NCBI GenBank assembly: GCA_021324815.1
Contig: JAJPIJ010000044.1
Location: 20,245-84,244, forward strand
Origin: Gammaproteobacteria bacterium
GTDB taxonomy: Bacteria > Pseudomonadota > Gammaproteobacteria > JAJPIJ01
Length of the DNA stretch: 64,000 nucleotides
Direction: 5' to 3'
Position 1 is the stretch's first letter. Each line of letters starts with the position of its first letter. Both the position numbers and the translations under genes were made by a program. The notes below the pieces were generated by a model. That model saw nothing but the letters and a program-made list of their open reading frames with translations. It was not told where the DNA came from and did no database searches. Below are positions 47,184 to 57,316 of the stretch, piece after piece.

Positions 47184-47683
47184 TTTATGCTGCCGATTTC
47201 AGTGATTTTGTTCTGCAACGACAGACTGTCTATGCTCTCAAGCGGCAGGCTGGCAAAAAGTTCTATGCGCCTTCGCAGGACGAGCAGTGTGTCCGTGAAG
47301 GCATTGCGTTTCTGACTTTCCGGCCCTTCGACTTCAACGGGGTCGGCCACCCCCCAGTGCGCGGTCATGGGCTGGCCGGGCCAGTAGGGACACTTCTCCC
47401 CCGCCGCCTTGTCACAGACGGTAAATACAAAATCCAACGCCGGCGCGCCAGGAGTGGCAAATTCATTCCAATCCTTGCTGCGCAATCCCGCGGTCGAAAG
47501 ACCGGCCTTTTGCAGCACCTCCAGCGCCAGGGGATGCACATGTTCCCTGGGATGGCTGCCCGCGCTGTATGCCTTGAATCTGCTTTTGCTGATCGCGAGG
47601 TTGTTCATCAGGGCCTCCGCGATGATGGAACGCGCGGAATTGCCCGTGCACAGAAACAGGACGTTATAGACTTTGCCGGCCAT
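47180..47683 (-). CDS. arsC: Arsenate reductase, low-MW phosphatase type
   Basis: VLFLCTGNSARSIIAEALMNNL; AYSAGSHPREHVHPLALEVL; FVFTVCDKAAGEKCPYWPG. Confidence 0.92.
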   Translation of the reverse strand: MAGKVYNVLFLCTGNSARSIIAEALMNNLAISKSRFKAYSAGSHPREHVHPLALEVLQKAGLSTAGLRSKDWNEFATPGAPALDFVFTVCDKAAGEKCPYWPGQPMTAHWGVADPVEVEGPESQKRNAFTDTLLVLRRRIELFASLPLESIDSLSLQNKITEIGSIK

Positions 47684-48017
47684 TCTGTTTTCTCCGTGAT
47701 TTCGCGGTGGGTGCGTCGCCGATTCCGCAATCCCGGCCGCCACAGCAGTTGTCGGTCAGATACCGGATCAGCGCGTTCATTTGCTCGTAATTCGCCGAGT
47801 AATGGATGAAACGACCGTCCTGCCGTGCCCCGACGAGGCCGGCATGGAGCAATTCCTTCAAGTGAAATGAGAGCGTGGCGTTGGGCACGCCCAGCTTCTC
47901 CGCGATGGCGCCAGGCGCTAGCCCCGCCCTCCCTTTCTGGACCAGCAGGCGGAAAACGTTCAGGCGCGTATCCTGTGCGAGCGCGGCCAGCGAGGCGACC
48001 GCATCCAACGATTTCAT
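47664..48017 (-). CDS. arsR: ArsR/SmtB family repressor
   Basis: SLAALAQDTRLNVFRLLVQKGRAGLAPGAIAEKLGVPNATLSFHLKELLHAGLV. Confidence 0.9.
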   Translation of the reverse strand: MKSLDAVASLAALAQDTRLNVFRLLVQKGRAGLAPGAIAEKLGVPNATLSFHLKELLHAGLVGARQDGRFIHYSANYEQMNALIRYLTDNCCGGRDCGIGDAPTAKSRRKQNGRQSL

Positions 48018-48056
48018 ATTTCCACAATAATGGAAACATGTGACAAAAATATGAAA
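48012..48056. promoter_or_regulatory. Nested inverted repeats at arsR start, candidate ArsR operator
   Basis: Outer TTTCATATTT/AAATATGAAA (48012-48021/48047-48056), inner TTTCCA-CAATAA-TGGAAA (48019-48036). Confidence 0.55.
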
Positions 48057-48094
48057 AGATCGGCGGATGACGTTTGCCGACAGGCCATCAAACA

Positions 48095-49234
48095 TCAAGC
48101 AAGCAATGCGGCGCGGGCGGCAGTGACGATGCGCAGTGCCTCCTCCGGTGAATTGGCGACGGCGTTGATGTGGCCCATCTTGCGGCCGGGACGGGCCTCG
48201 GCCTTGCCGTAGAGATGCAGCTTGGCCTCCGGGATGGCGCAAAGCCTGTCCCAGCGCGGCTCGCCTTTTTTCCACAAATCACCGAGCAGGTTCGCCATCG
48301 CCGCCGCGGGCTTGAGCAACGCCGGTGAGCCGAGCGGCAGGCCGCAGACGCTGCGCACCTGCTGTTCGAACTGGCAGGTCAGGTGGCCGTTGATGGTGAG
48401 ATGTCCCGAGTTGTGCGGCCGTGGAGCCAGCTCGTTGACCATGAGTTCGCCGGCGTGGGTTAGAAAAAATTCCACGCACAGGACGCCGATGACGTCCAGA
48501 CCCTCCATCACCGCGCGGGCGATATCGTACGCTTCCCTGACGATGCCTGGAGACAGGTTGCCGGGCGTCACCGAGGTGTCGAGGATGTGGTTGCTGTGGG
48601 TGTTGATCATCGGGCCGTAAAAAACCATCCGCCTGTCCAGTCCGCGCGCCGCGATGACCGAGCATTCATGCTCGAAATCGACCCAGGCCTCGAGGATGCA
48701 TTCCTGACCTTTCAGGGCCTGCCACGCGGCATTGGCTTCCGTCAGTTTGCGGATGACGACCTGACCTTTTCCGTCGTAGCCAAAGGCCGCGGTCTTGAGC
48801 ACGGCGGGCGTGCCCAGGCGTTTCACGGCAATGGAGAGCTCCTCTGCGCTTCGCGCCGGCTCGAACGGCGTCATCGGTATGCCGTGATCTCTCAGCCACG
48901 TCTTCTCGCGCCGGCGGTTCTGCGTGGTGTGCAGCACCTGCCCCGCCGGGCGCACCGGCGCATGGCGTGCCGCCGTCTCCGCGGTCGCCGAGGGCACGTT
49001 CTCGAATTCAAACGTGACCACATCCACGCCGCGGGCAAAATGCGCGATGGCATCGAGGTCTTCGTAGGCCGCGCGGATTTCGACGTCAGCCACCTGCCCC
49101 GTCGGCGTGTCGGAGACGGGCGAGAGCACGTTCACGCGATAGCCCATGCGCCGCGCGGCAATGGCGAACATGCGTCCCAACTGGCCGCTTCCGAGCACGC
49201 CGAGAGTGGCGCCCGGAAAAATGGGTTTGATCAT
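48095..49234 (-). CDS. purK: 5-(carboxyamino)imidazole ribonucleotide synthase
   Basis: [58 protein letters not shown]. Confidence 0.96.
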   Translation of the reverse strand: MIKPIFPGATLGVLGSGQLGRMFAIAARRMGYRVNVLSPVSDTPTGQVADVEIRAAYEDLDAIAHFARGVDVVTFEFENVPSATAETAARHAPVRPAGQVLHTTQNRRREKTWLRDHGIPMTPFEPARSAEELSIAVKRLGTPAVLKTAAFGYDGKGQVVIRKLTEANAAWQALKGQECILEAWVDFEHECSVIAARGLDRRMVFYGPMINTHSNHILDTSVTPGNLSPGIVREAYDIARAVMEGLDVIGVLCVEFFLTHAGELMVNELAPRPHNSGHLTINGHLTCQFEQQVRSVCGLPLGSPALLKPAAAMANLLGDLWKKGEPRWDRLCAIPEAKLHLYGKAEARPGRKMGHINAVANSPEEALRIVTAARAALLA

Positions 49235-49746
49235 GGAAGAGTTGTTTTGCGGACGCGTTTGGTCTGCGCGTCACGATATTTCTGAAGCTTCTTTTGCAGC
49301 GTCGCGTCCCCGATGGCCAGTATGCCGACGGCGAGCAGCCCGGCGTTTTTGGCGCCCGCCTCCCCTATCGCCACGGCCGCCACCGGAATGCCGGCGGGCA
49401 TCTGCGCGATCGACAGCAGCGCATCGAGGCCGTTCAGGCTCGGGCTGCGCACCGGGACGCCGATCACCGGCAGCAGGGTCTGCGCCGCCACCATGCCGGG
49501 CAGATGTGCCGCGCCGCCGGCGCCCGCGATAATCAGCCTCAAACCACGGCGTTGGGCGGTGGCGGCGTATTCCGCCATCCAGCCCGGCGTGCGATGCGCG
49601 GAGACGATCTGCCTTTCATGGGCGACGCCGAATTCCTTCAGCACCTCGGAGGTGAGTTTCATGGTCTCCCAGTCCGAACGGCTGCCCATGATGATCCCAA
49701 CCAGGGGGCGGGCGCGGTTTTTCTTTGTCTTTTTCTGCTGGCTCAT
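49231..49746 (-). CDS. purE: N5-carboxyaminoimidazole ribonucleotide mutase
   Basis: [58 protein letters not shown]. Confidence 0.96.
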   Translation of the reverse strand: MSQQKKTKKNRARPLVGIIMGSRSDWETMKLTSEVLKEFGVAHERQIVSAHRTPGWMAEYAATAQRRGLRLIIAGAGGAAHLPGMVAAQTLLPVIGVPVRSPSLNGLDALLSIAQMPAGIPVAAVAIGEAGAKNAGLLAVGILAIGDATLQKKLQKYRDAQTKRVRKTTLP

Positions 49747-49812
49747 AGAGGAGCGCCATTATCCCAAATTGACGGACGGATTTCGAACCCGCCGATGCCA
49801 TCGCCGGCTGAT

Positions 49813-49826
49813 TTGATCTGGATCAA
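49813..49826 (+). promoter_or_regulatory. Perfect FNR/ANR-type box with class II geometry
   Basis: TTGAT-CTGG-ATCAA centred 31 bp upstream of TATTAT (49848-49853). Confidence 0.75.
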
Positions 49827-49884
49827 GGCGATTCCTCCGGCGGCCGGTATTATTGAAACAATAAATCACCAGCCGGAGGTTGCC

Positions 49885-50466
49885 GTGACACGGTCCGGGG
49901 AAAATACCGTCTACGTGTGGGACAAATTCGTGCGTGTCTTCCACTGGTCGCTGGTGATTGCGTTCTTCACCGCCTATTTTCTCGACGAGGAGGAAGTGCT
50001 GGGCATTCACGTGAACGCCGGCTATGTCGTTCTGGCGCTGGTCGTCATGCGGATCATCTGGGGGTTCATCGGCACGCATTATGCGCGTTTTTCAGATTTC
50101 GTTTATTCACCGGCGCGTATCGCCGCCTTTCTGCGCGGCATACTGCGGGGCCGGCCCGAGCGCTTTCTGGGACACAACCCCGCCGGCGGCTTGATGATAC
50201 TGCTGCTTCTGGCCTCCCTGCTGGCCACGACGATCACCGGCGTGGCGCTGTACGGCGCCGATCAGCACGCCGGCCCGCTCGCGGCAATGTTCACCGGCGT
50301 GTCCGAGCACGATCCGGTCGAGCATGCACTCGAGGAGATTCACGAGTTCTTCGCCAATTTCACCGTGTTCCTCGTGGTCATCCACATCCTCGGCGTGTTT
50401 GTGGAGGGCAGGCTGCACGGGGAGAACCTGGTCAAGGCCATGTTCACCGGCTACAAGCGCGCCTGA
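49885..50466 (+). CDS. b-type cytochrome (cytochrome b561/hydrogenase-type), GTG start preferred
   Basis: VYVWDKFVRVFHWSLVIAFFTAYFLDEEEVLGIHVNAGYVVLALVVMRIIWGFIGTHYARF; in-frame ATG at 49795 would place the promoter inside the gene. Confidence 0.85.
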   Translation: MTRSGENTVYVWDKFVRVFHWSLVIAFFTAYFLDEEEVLGIHVNAGYVVLALVVMRIIWGFIGTHYARFSDFVYSPARIAAFLRGILRGRPERFLGHNPAGGLMILLLLASLLATTITGVALYGADQHAGPLAAMFTGVSEHDPVEHALEEIHEFFANFTVFLVVIHILGVFVEGRLHGENLVKAMFTGYKRA

Positions 50467-50699
50467 GGGAGCCGGCCGGGCCGGTTTGATTTGCGCAGTT
50501 GCCAGCGCCGAAATGCAACCAGCGCCCAGATGGCCTCGACCACGCCGAACGGCCAGGCCCCCTGCAGGAATCCATAGATCGAGCCCAGAACGCACGCGCC
50601 CGCGAATCCAAGGATGAACCACGCGCTTTTCTGCTCCAGCGCGTAACAGATCACCATTGCGGTCACCGCGAACAGGCCGAATATTGTCAGGGCATCCAT
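50451..50699 (-). CDS. Small membrane protein of unknown function
   Basis: MDALTIFGLFAVTAMVICYALEQKSAWFILGFAGACVLGSIYGFLQGAWPFGVVEAIWALVAFRRW. Confidence 0.65.
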   Translation of the reverse strand: MDALTIFGLFAVTAMVICYALEQKSAWFILGFAGACVLGSIYGFLQGAWPFGVVEAIWALVAFRRWQLRKSNRPGRLPQARL

Positions 50700-50744
50700 A
50701 TTTGAATTGCGGGATTCCTCGTCGCACTCGGAATGACAGGATGG

Positions 50745-51797
50745 TCAGTTTTCACCAGTGTAGAATCCCGTCACTTCCTCACGGTCATGATAGAGCTGCT
50801 TGAAGCGCAGTGAATAAACGCGGCCCCGCAGGCCGGCTTCAATCAGGGTGCGGCAGCGCTGAAATTCCTCCTGGCGGCGCTTCATCGGCAGTTTGAGATT
50901 GAAAATCGCGCGCCGGCAGTCGCCGCGCTTGAACCAGGCCGCCATCAATTGTGCGATCCGCGACGGCTGCTCCACTATGTCGCACAGCAGCCAGTCGACG
51001 CGGCGCCGCGGCTTGAACGCAAAACCGTCGGCGCGCAGATGTTCCACGTCGCCGCTGCCCGGCACCCGCCGATCCAGTGCGCCGTTGTCCACGGCGATGA
51101 CCCGCAGGCCGCGACGCGCCATCCACCAGGTCCAGCCGCCCGGGGCGGCACCTAAATCCACCACGGTCATGCCGGGCTTCAGCAATCTCTTGCGTTCTTC
51201 CCCGCCGAGGAAGATGTGCAACGCCTCTTCCAGCTTGAGTATCGAGCGGCTTGGCGCCGCAGCCGGCATTTTGAGTCGCAGAATGCCCAACGGCCATGGC
51301 GCGGATGCCGCCACCAATCCCACACCCAGCCATGCGCTGGCGGAGGTGTCAAAAAAGACATGCAGACGCAAGGCGGAATCGCCGTCCAGACGCCGCGCAT
51401 CAACCAAATGCTGATGCAGCGGCCCGGCGAGGGCCCGTGCGAGGGGTGACAGCGCCCGGCCCGCCTGACTGTCTGGATGCTCAACCCAGACCCCGCAAAA
51501 TCGTTCCCCGGCCGGCAGGGCGCGGAGCAAGGGGGCAAGACGATCGCCGCGCGGCAATCCGGCCAATCGCGCCGTGGCATGCCACAACTGGCGCGCGAAA
51601 ACCAAACTCCGCCAGTGGACGGCCGCAAGCGACTGCCGCCATGACGTCGCGGCATCCAGCTTCAAGGTGACAAAAGCGCTTCCGGCCTGCCCCCGTATTT
51701 CACCGATGGGCAGGCCCGCATGGCGCGATTGCTCCGCCAGTTCCTGCGCGCATTCTTTTTCGAAACCGGCGCGGCAGTAGGCGATCAGATGTCCCAC
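50745..51797 (-). CDS. rlmM: 23S rRNA 2'-O-ribose methyltransferase RlmM
   Basis: [51 protein letters not shown]. Confidence 0.93.
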   Translation of the reverse strand: MGHLIAYCRAGFEKECAQELAEQSRHAGLPIGEIRGQAGSAFVTLKLDAATSWRQSLAAVHWRSLVFARQLWHATARLAGLPRGDRLAPLLRALPAGERFCGVWVEHPDSQAGRALSPLARALAGPLHQHLVDARRLDGDSALRLHVFFDTSASAWLGVGLVAASAPWPLGILRLKMPAAAPSRSILKLEEALHIFLGGEERKRLLKPGMTVVDLGAAPGGWTWWMARRGLRVIAVDNGALDRRVPGSGDVEHLRADGFAFKPRRRVDWLLCDIVEQPSRIAQLMAAWFKRGDCRRAIFNLKLPMKRRQEEFQRCRTLIEAGLRGRVYSLRFKQLYHDREEVTGFYTGEN

Positions 51798-51840
51798 GTT
51801 GGCTTAAAATGACTTTCCGTCCGCCACATACAATAATCGA

Positions 51841-52542
51841 ATGCGCACCTTTCTGACACGCCTCTGCCGCTACGCCGTCCTGGTTCTGGCGCTGCTGATG
51901 GGGCTGTCGGTGCTGGCGGTGTATGCGTTGCGTCAATGTCCGCCGCCCACCAGCGCCTTCATGCTGCGCGCGGCGGTGCTGGCCGTCATGAAGGGCCGCA
52001 ACGATTACGCCACGCATTATCAATGGATCGACATGGATCGCCTGCCGCAGGTGGCGGGCCTGGCGATGGTGGCCGCCGAGGATCAGCTTTTCCTGGAACA
52101 TCATGGCTTCGACGTCGAGGCCATGGAGAAGGCCATGGAGCGCAACGTGGAGGGCCGCCGCCTGCGGGGCGCCAGCACCATCAGCCAGCAGGTGGCCAAG
52201 AATCTGTTTCTGTGGCCGGGCAAAAGTTTCGTGCGCAAGGGCCTGGAGGCCTGGTTCACCGTGTTGCTGGAATGGCTGCTGCCGAAGCGGCGCATCCTGG
52301 AAATCTATCTCAACATCGCCCAGTTCGGTGACGGCATCTACGGCGTCACGGCGGCGGCGCAGCACTACTTTCACAAGTCGCCGCTGGAGCTGGGGCCCGC
52401 GGATTACGCCCTGCTGGCCGCGGTATTGCCCAACCCCATTCGTTTGCGGGTGGACAAGCCCTCCATTTACGTGCGCACGCGGCAGGTCTGGATCCTGGGC
52501 CAGATGCGGCACCTCGCGCCGGACTATCTCGGCAAACTTTGA
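51841..52542 (+). CDS. mtgA: Monofunctional biosynthetic peptidoglycan transglycosylase
   Basis: AEDQLFLEHHGFDVEAMEKAMERN...RGASTISQQVAKNLFLWPGKSFVRKGLEAWFTVLLEW. Confidence 0.94.
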   Translation: MRTFLTRLCRYAVLVLALLMGLSVLAVYALRQCPPPTSAFMLRAAVLAVMKGRNDYATHYQWIDMDRLPQVAGLAMVAAEDQLFLEHHGFDVEAMEKAMERNVEGRRLRGASTISQQVAKNLFLWPGKSFVRKGLEAWFTVLLEWLLPKRRILEIYLNIAQFGDGIYGVTAAAQHYFHKSPLELGPADYALLAAVLPNPIRLRVDKPSIYVRTRQVWILGQMRHLAPDYLGKL

Positions 52543-54056
52543 TTCCCCGCCAGTCCGCTGTGACGAATTGAATAGGTGAAATAAATCACCAGTCCAATGA
52601 CGAGCCAGACGCCGAAGCGCTCCCATGTCAGCCGTGGCAACGTCAGCATCATCAGCAGGCAGGTGACGGCGCCCAGAATGGGCACCAGCGGCGAATAAGG
52701 CGTGCGAAACGGCCGCGGCATGTGCGGACGGTTGATGCGCAGCGCGATGACGCCGCCGCACACCATCACGAAGGCGGCGAGCGTGCCGATGTTGACCAGT
52801 TCAGCAAGCTCGCCCAGCGGCATGACGCCGGCGATGAAGGCCATCACCAGACCGCAGATCACGATGACCCGCAGCGGCGTCCGCGTCGCCGGCGAGATCG
52901 CGGCGAAGAACGGCGACAGCAGGCCGTCTCGCGACATGGCGAAGATGATGCGCGTGAGGCCGTAATAAAGCACCAGCATCACGGACAGGAGACCGACAAT
53001 GACGCCGGCGGACACAAACGCCGCCGCCGTGTTCATGCCCAGGCTGATCAAGGCGTGCGACGCCGGCGAGGATACGTTCAGTTCCCTGTAGGAGATGATG
53101 CCGGTCATCAGCGCCGAGACGAGGATGTAAAGCACGGTGCAGACCCCCAGCGAATAGATGATGCCCCTCGGCAGGTCGCGCTGCGGATTGCCGGTCTCCT
53201 CCGCCGCGGTCGTCACCGCGTCGAAGCCGATGTAGGCGAAAAACACGATGGATGCCCCGGCGATGGCGCCGACGGCCTTGCGCTCCACGCCCTCCCCCGT
53301 CCAGCTCAGCCACCCGTAGGGCAGAAACGGCGACCAGTTGCCGGCGTTGATGTGGAAAGCCGCCACGCCGACAAAAACTGCGATCGTCGCGAATTTGATC
53401 AGCACCATGACGGTGTTGGTGCGCGCGCTCTGCTTGACGCCGATGGCCAGCAACACCATCAACACCAGAATGACACCGGCGGCGGGCAGATTCATGATCG
53501 CGCCCCGGCACACCTCGGTCTCGGGATGCACCGGCAGGCCCAGGCCTATTCCCGAAAATGTGCCATTGAACGCCCGGACCCAACCCGGCGGAATGACGTG
53601 GCAGGGCGCCGAGGTGAGCGAGTGCGGCAGCCCCAGGCCGACGGCCGTCAAGCCGTCCTTGAAATAGCCCGACCAGCCGTTGGCCACCGCCGCGACCGAA
53701 AAACCATATTCGAGGATGAGGTCCCAGCCGATTATCCAGGCGAACAGCTCGCCGAAGGCGGCGTAGCTGTAGCCATACGCGCTGCCGCAGCCGCCGACCG
53801 CCGAGGCGAGTTCGGCGTAGGCGAGCGCGGCGAACACGCAGGCGACGCCGGCGATGACGTAGGACAGCACCACGCCGGGCCCGGCCTGCGTGGCGGCGGT
53901 GATTCCGGTGAGCACGAAGATGCCGGTGCCGATGATCGCGCCGATGCCGAGCATGGTCAGATCGAACACCGACAGGCAGCGATGCAGGCCGCTGTCGGCG
54001 TAGTCCTCGTGGCTCAGGGTCTTGGTGCGGAACAGGGCTGGCAGCATCGTCATCAC
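52524..54056 (-). CDS. APC family amino acid permease
   Basis: FDLTMLGIGAIIGTGIFVLTGITAATQAGPGVVLSYVIAGVACVFAALAYAELAS. Confidence 0.92.
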   Translation of the reverse strand: MMTMLPALFRTKTLSHEDYADSGLHRCLSVFDLTMLGIGAIIGTGIFVLTGITAATQAGPGVVLSYVIAGVACVFAALAYAELASAVGGCGSAYGYSYAAFGELFAWIIGWDLILEYGFSVAAVANGWSGYFKDGLTAVGLGLPHSLTSAPCHVIPPGWVRAFNGTFSGIGLGLPVHPETEVCRGAIMNLPAAGVILVLMVLLAIGVKQSARTNTVMVLIKFATIAVFVGVAAFHINAGNWSPFLPYGWLSWTGEGVERKAVGAIAGASIVFFAYIGFDAVTTAAEETGNPQRDLPRGIIYSLGVCTVLYILVSALMTGIISYRELNVSSPASHALISLGMNTAAAFVSAGVIVGLLSVMLVLYYGLTRIIFAMSRDGLLSPFFAAISPATRTPLRVIVICGLVMAFIAGVMPLGELAELVNIGTLAAFVMVCGGVIALRINRPHMPRPFRTPYSPLVPILGAVTCLLMMLTLPRLTWERFGVWLVIGLVIYFTYSIRHSGLAGNQSLPR

Positions 54057-54066
54057 CTCGTATGGT

Positions 54067-55968
54067 TCAAATCTCCACTTGATAGCCGACTTCCACCACG
54101 CGTCCCGGCGGCAGACGGAAGAACCGCGCCGCGCTCAGCGCGTTGCGCGTCATCACCGCGAACAACTGGCGGCGCCAGAGCGGCAGCGGGGAGGGCCCGG
54201 CGCTGATGAGCACGTTTTCGCGGCCGAGGAAGAAGGTGGTGTCCATGGGATCGCAGCGGAAATGCCGGCTGACCGTTTCCTCCAGCACGCGCGGCAGATC
54301 GGGCCGTTCATGGAAACCGTAGTTGACGGTGATCCGGATCAGTCCGCCGCTCACCGGCTCGATCTCGATGCGCTCCTCCGGCGGCACGTAGGGAATGCGT
54401 TCGGTGTCCACCGTCAGCAGGATGACGGTCTCATGCAGCACCTTGTTGTGCTTGAGGTTGTGCAGCAACGCCCGTGGCACGCCCGTGTTCCTGGCCGTCA
54501 GAAACACCGCCGTGCCCGGGACACGCACCGGCGCGTCTGCACCTTCCAGGCTGCTCAGAAACACGTCGAGACTCAATTGTTCCTCGGCGAGCTTGTGAAA
54601 CAGAATATCCCTGCCCTTTTTCCAGGTATCCATGAGCGTGTAGATCAGCACGCCGACGACCACGGGCATCCAGCCGCCGGCTGGAATCTTGAGCAGGTTG
54701 GATGTGAAGAAGGTTGTATCGATGCAGAGAAAGGGCGCGGTCAGCATGACGGCCCGCCATTGCGGCCAGCGCCAGACGCGCACGGCGACGAAATACAGGA
54801 ACATCGTGGTCGCCAGCATGGTCGTGGACACGGCCACGCCATACGCCGCCGCCAGGTTGCTGGAACTGTGAAATCCCACGACCAGCGCCGCGGTGCCAAG
54901 CATGAACGTCCAATTCACAAGTGGAACATAAATCTGGCCGATGGATTTCTCCGAGGTCTGGCGCACTTCCAGCCGCGGGAAATATCCCAGTTGTATCGCC
55001 GTGTTGGCCAGTGAAAACGTCCCCGAGATGGTCGCCTGCGAGGCGATAATCGTCGCGATGGTCGCCAGCAGCACCAGCGGCAGCACGCCCCACGGCGGCA
55101 CGGTCTGGTAAAACAGGTTGTCCAGCGCCTCCGGCGCGCGCAGCAGCAGCGCGCCCTGCCCGAAATAATTGAGCAGCAGCCCCGGCAGCGCCACAAAGGT
55201 CCATGCCTGCTGTATGGGCACGCGGCCGAAGTGCCCCATGTCCGCGTAAAGAGCCTCGCCGCCGGTCACCACCAGGAATACCGAGCCCATCACCATGAAC
55301 GCCAGCCAGCCGTTGTCAAAGAAGAACGCCATGGCATGAACGGGATTGATTGCCCGCAATACCGACGGCGTCTGCAATATGGATTGCACGCCGACCACCG
55401 CCAGCACCACGAACCAGAGCAATATGACGGGCCCGAAGATGCCGCCGATGCGCGAGGTGCCGAAGTGCTGGCCGAAGTAGAGCAGCACCAGGATGATCAA
55501 GGACAGTGGAATAATCAGCGGATGAAACAGCGCGCTTTCCACCTGCAGGCCCTCGACGGCGCTCAACACGGAAATGGCCGGCGTGATCATCGCGTCGGCG
55601 AACAGCAGCGAGGTGCCCACGAGTCCCAGAAAAATGAACAGGGGCCGGATGGGGGCGCGCTTGCGCGTGCGGCCGACGACCAACGCCATCAACGCGAGGT
55701 TGCCGCCTTCGCCGCGGTTGTCGGCGCGCAATATGAAGGCGACGTATTTCACCGAGATGATCAGAATGAGCGCCCAGAAGATCAGCGACAAAATACCCAG
55801 CACGTTTTCATGCGTGATGGGCAGTTTCTGCGCCAGAAAGCATTCGCGCACCGCGTACAGCGGGCTGGTGCCGATGTCGCCGAAGACGACGCCGAGGGCG
55901 CCCAGCAGCAGATGGCGGCCATGGCCGGCGGTGTGCTCGCCCGTCATCTGCGATAGCGGTCTAGACAT
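54067..55968 (-). CDS. kup: Potassium uptake protein Kup
   Basis: LGALGVVFGDIGTSPLYAVRECF; GGEALYADMGHFGRVPIQQAW. Confidence 0.95.
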   Translation of the reverse strand: MSRPLSQMTGEHTAGHGRHLLLGALGVVFGDIGTSPLYAVRECFLAQKLPITHENVLGILSLIFWALILIISVKYVAFILRADNRGEGGNLALMALVVGRTRKRAPIRPLFIFLGLVGTSLLFADAMITPAISVLSAVEGLQVESALFHPLIIPLSLIILVLLYFGQHFGTSRIGGIFGPVILLWFVVLAVVGVQSILQTPSVLRAINPVHAMAFFFDNGWLAFMVMGSVFLVVTGGEALYADMGHFGRVPIQQAWTFVALPGLLLNYFGQGALLLRAPEALDNLFYQTVPPWGVLPLVLLATIATIIASQATISGTFSLANTAIQLGYFPRLEVRQTSEKSIGQIYVPLVNWTFMLGTAALVVGFHSSSNLAAAYGVAVSTTMLATTMFLYFVAVRVWRWPQWRAVMLTAPFLCIDTTFFTSNLLKIPAGGWMPVVVGVLIYTLMDTWKKGRDILFHKLAEEQLSLDVFLSSLEGADAPVRVPGTAVFLTARNTGVPRALLHNLKHNKVLHETVILLTVDTERIPYVPPEERIEIEPVSGGLIRITVNYGFHERPDLPRVLEETVSRHFRCDPMDTTFFLGRENVLISAGPSPLPLWRRQLFAVMTRNALSAARFFRLPPGRVVEVGYQVEI

Positions 55969-56056
55969 GATGAAAGCCCGGAGGCGGCCGCACGACGCAC
56001 GGTGAAAGGCAATCGACCGGAACGACTGGGGATTTCATCGATGCTGATTCGTGAGG

Positions 56057-57286
56057 TTATGAAATCGGGTAGGGACGATGCGGGATGTCCCAGTCGTATC
56101 CTTTGAGCATGTAGTCCCAATACAACGGCGGCAGGCCGTACTTCTTGAGCAGCCACCACACCCGGCGTTCGCGATCGGGTTGCAGCGGAAACGTTGGCGT
56201 CACCTTCCCATCATAGCCGAACTCGGCCAGCATGACCGTATTGAGCGAAGTCGTCAGCGGACAGGAGGTGTAACCGTCGTAAGCCGGCGACGGTTGACGG
56301 CCGGCCATCAACCCCAGGAGATTGTTCACCACCACCGGCGCCTGTTTGCGCACCGCCGCGGCGGTTTTTGACGTTGGCGCCGAACTGGCGTCGCCCAGGC
56401 TGAATACATTCGGATACTTCACGTGCTGCAGGGTGTGGGGATTCACGTCCACCCAGCCGCCGGCGCCGGCGAACGGGCTTTGCTTGATGAAATCCGGCGC
56501 GCTCTGCGGCGGCGTGGCGTGCAACATCTCGAATTCCATCTCCAGCCGCGTCTTCGCGCCGTCCTTGCCGGTGCACTCAAAGGTGGCGATGCGTTTCGAA
56601 CCGTTCACCGCCATCAGATTGTGCTGCAGATGGATCTCGATGCCGTGGCGGGCGGCGACCTTCTCCAGCGCCTTCGAGAAATACGGCACGCTGAAGAGCG
56701 CGCCGGCGGCGCTCAGAAAATGCAGCCGCGCGTGCGCCGAAACGCCGCGCCCACGCCAGTAGTCGGCGGCCAGATAGGCGATCTTCTGCGGCGCGCCCGC
56801 GCACTTGATGGGCGCCGGCGGCTGGGTGAAGAGCGCGGTGCCGCCGCCGAAATTCCGCAGGCAGTCCCACGTGTACGTGACATGTTCCGGCGAATAGTTG
56901 CTGCAAACGCCGTTCCTTCCCAGCGACTCGCGCAGGCCGGCGATCCTGTCCCAATCGAGTTGAATGCCGGGACACAGCACGAGGTAGTCGTAGTGCACCT
57001 GCGGCCCGGAGGCCAGCGTCACGGTTTGCTGTTCCGGCAGGAAGCCCGTCACGCGGTCCTGAAGCCATTCGGCGCCCGGTGGAATGAGCGAGGATTGCGC
57101 GCGCTGCGTGCGGGCAAAATCGAATTCACCGGCGCCGACCAGGGTGAAGGCGGGCTGGTAATAATGCGTGGTGGCCGGATCGATCAGGGTCACCAACAGC
57201 GCCGGCTGTTTGCGCCGCAGGCTCGCGGCCACCGTGATTCCCGCGGCGCCGGCGCCGACAATGACGACTGTCGTGGCCCGATTCAT
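56057..57286 (-). CDS. sqr: Sulfide:quinone oxidoreductase-like FAD protein
   Basis: VIVGAGAAGITVAASLRRKQPALLVTLIDPATTHYYQPAFTLVGAG; FTQPPAPIKCAGAPQKIAYLAADYWR; SLGDASSAPTSKTAAAVRKQAPVVVNNL. Confidence 0.85.
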   Translation of the reverse strand: MNRATTVVIVGAGAAGITVAASLRRKQPALLVTLIDPATTHYYQPAFTLVGAGEFDFARTQRAQSSLIPPGAEWLQDRVTGFLPEQQTVTLASGPQVHYDYLVLCPGIQLDWDRIAGLRESLGRNGVCSNYSPEHVTYTWDCLRNFGGGTALFTQPPAPIKCAGAPQKIAYLAADYWRGRGVSAHARLHFLSAAGALFSVPYFSKALEKVAARHGIEIHLQHNLMAVNGSKRIATFECTGKDGAKTRLEMEFEMLHATPPQSAPDFIKQSPFAGAGGWVDVNPHTLQHVKYPNVFSLGDASSAPTSKTAAAVRKQAPVVVNNLLGLMAGRQPSPAYDGYTSCPLTTSLNTVMLAEFGYDGKVTPTFPLQPDRERRVWWLLKKYGLPPLYWDYMLKGYDWDIPHRPYPIS

Positions 57287-57316
57287 GTTTTGTCCCCCGA
57301 CTCCCCGGAAGTTATT

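Noticed and set aside
52722-54206. 494-aa plus-strand ORF over the APC permease
   Set aside because: Antisense shadow; the permease frame has clear APC motifs
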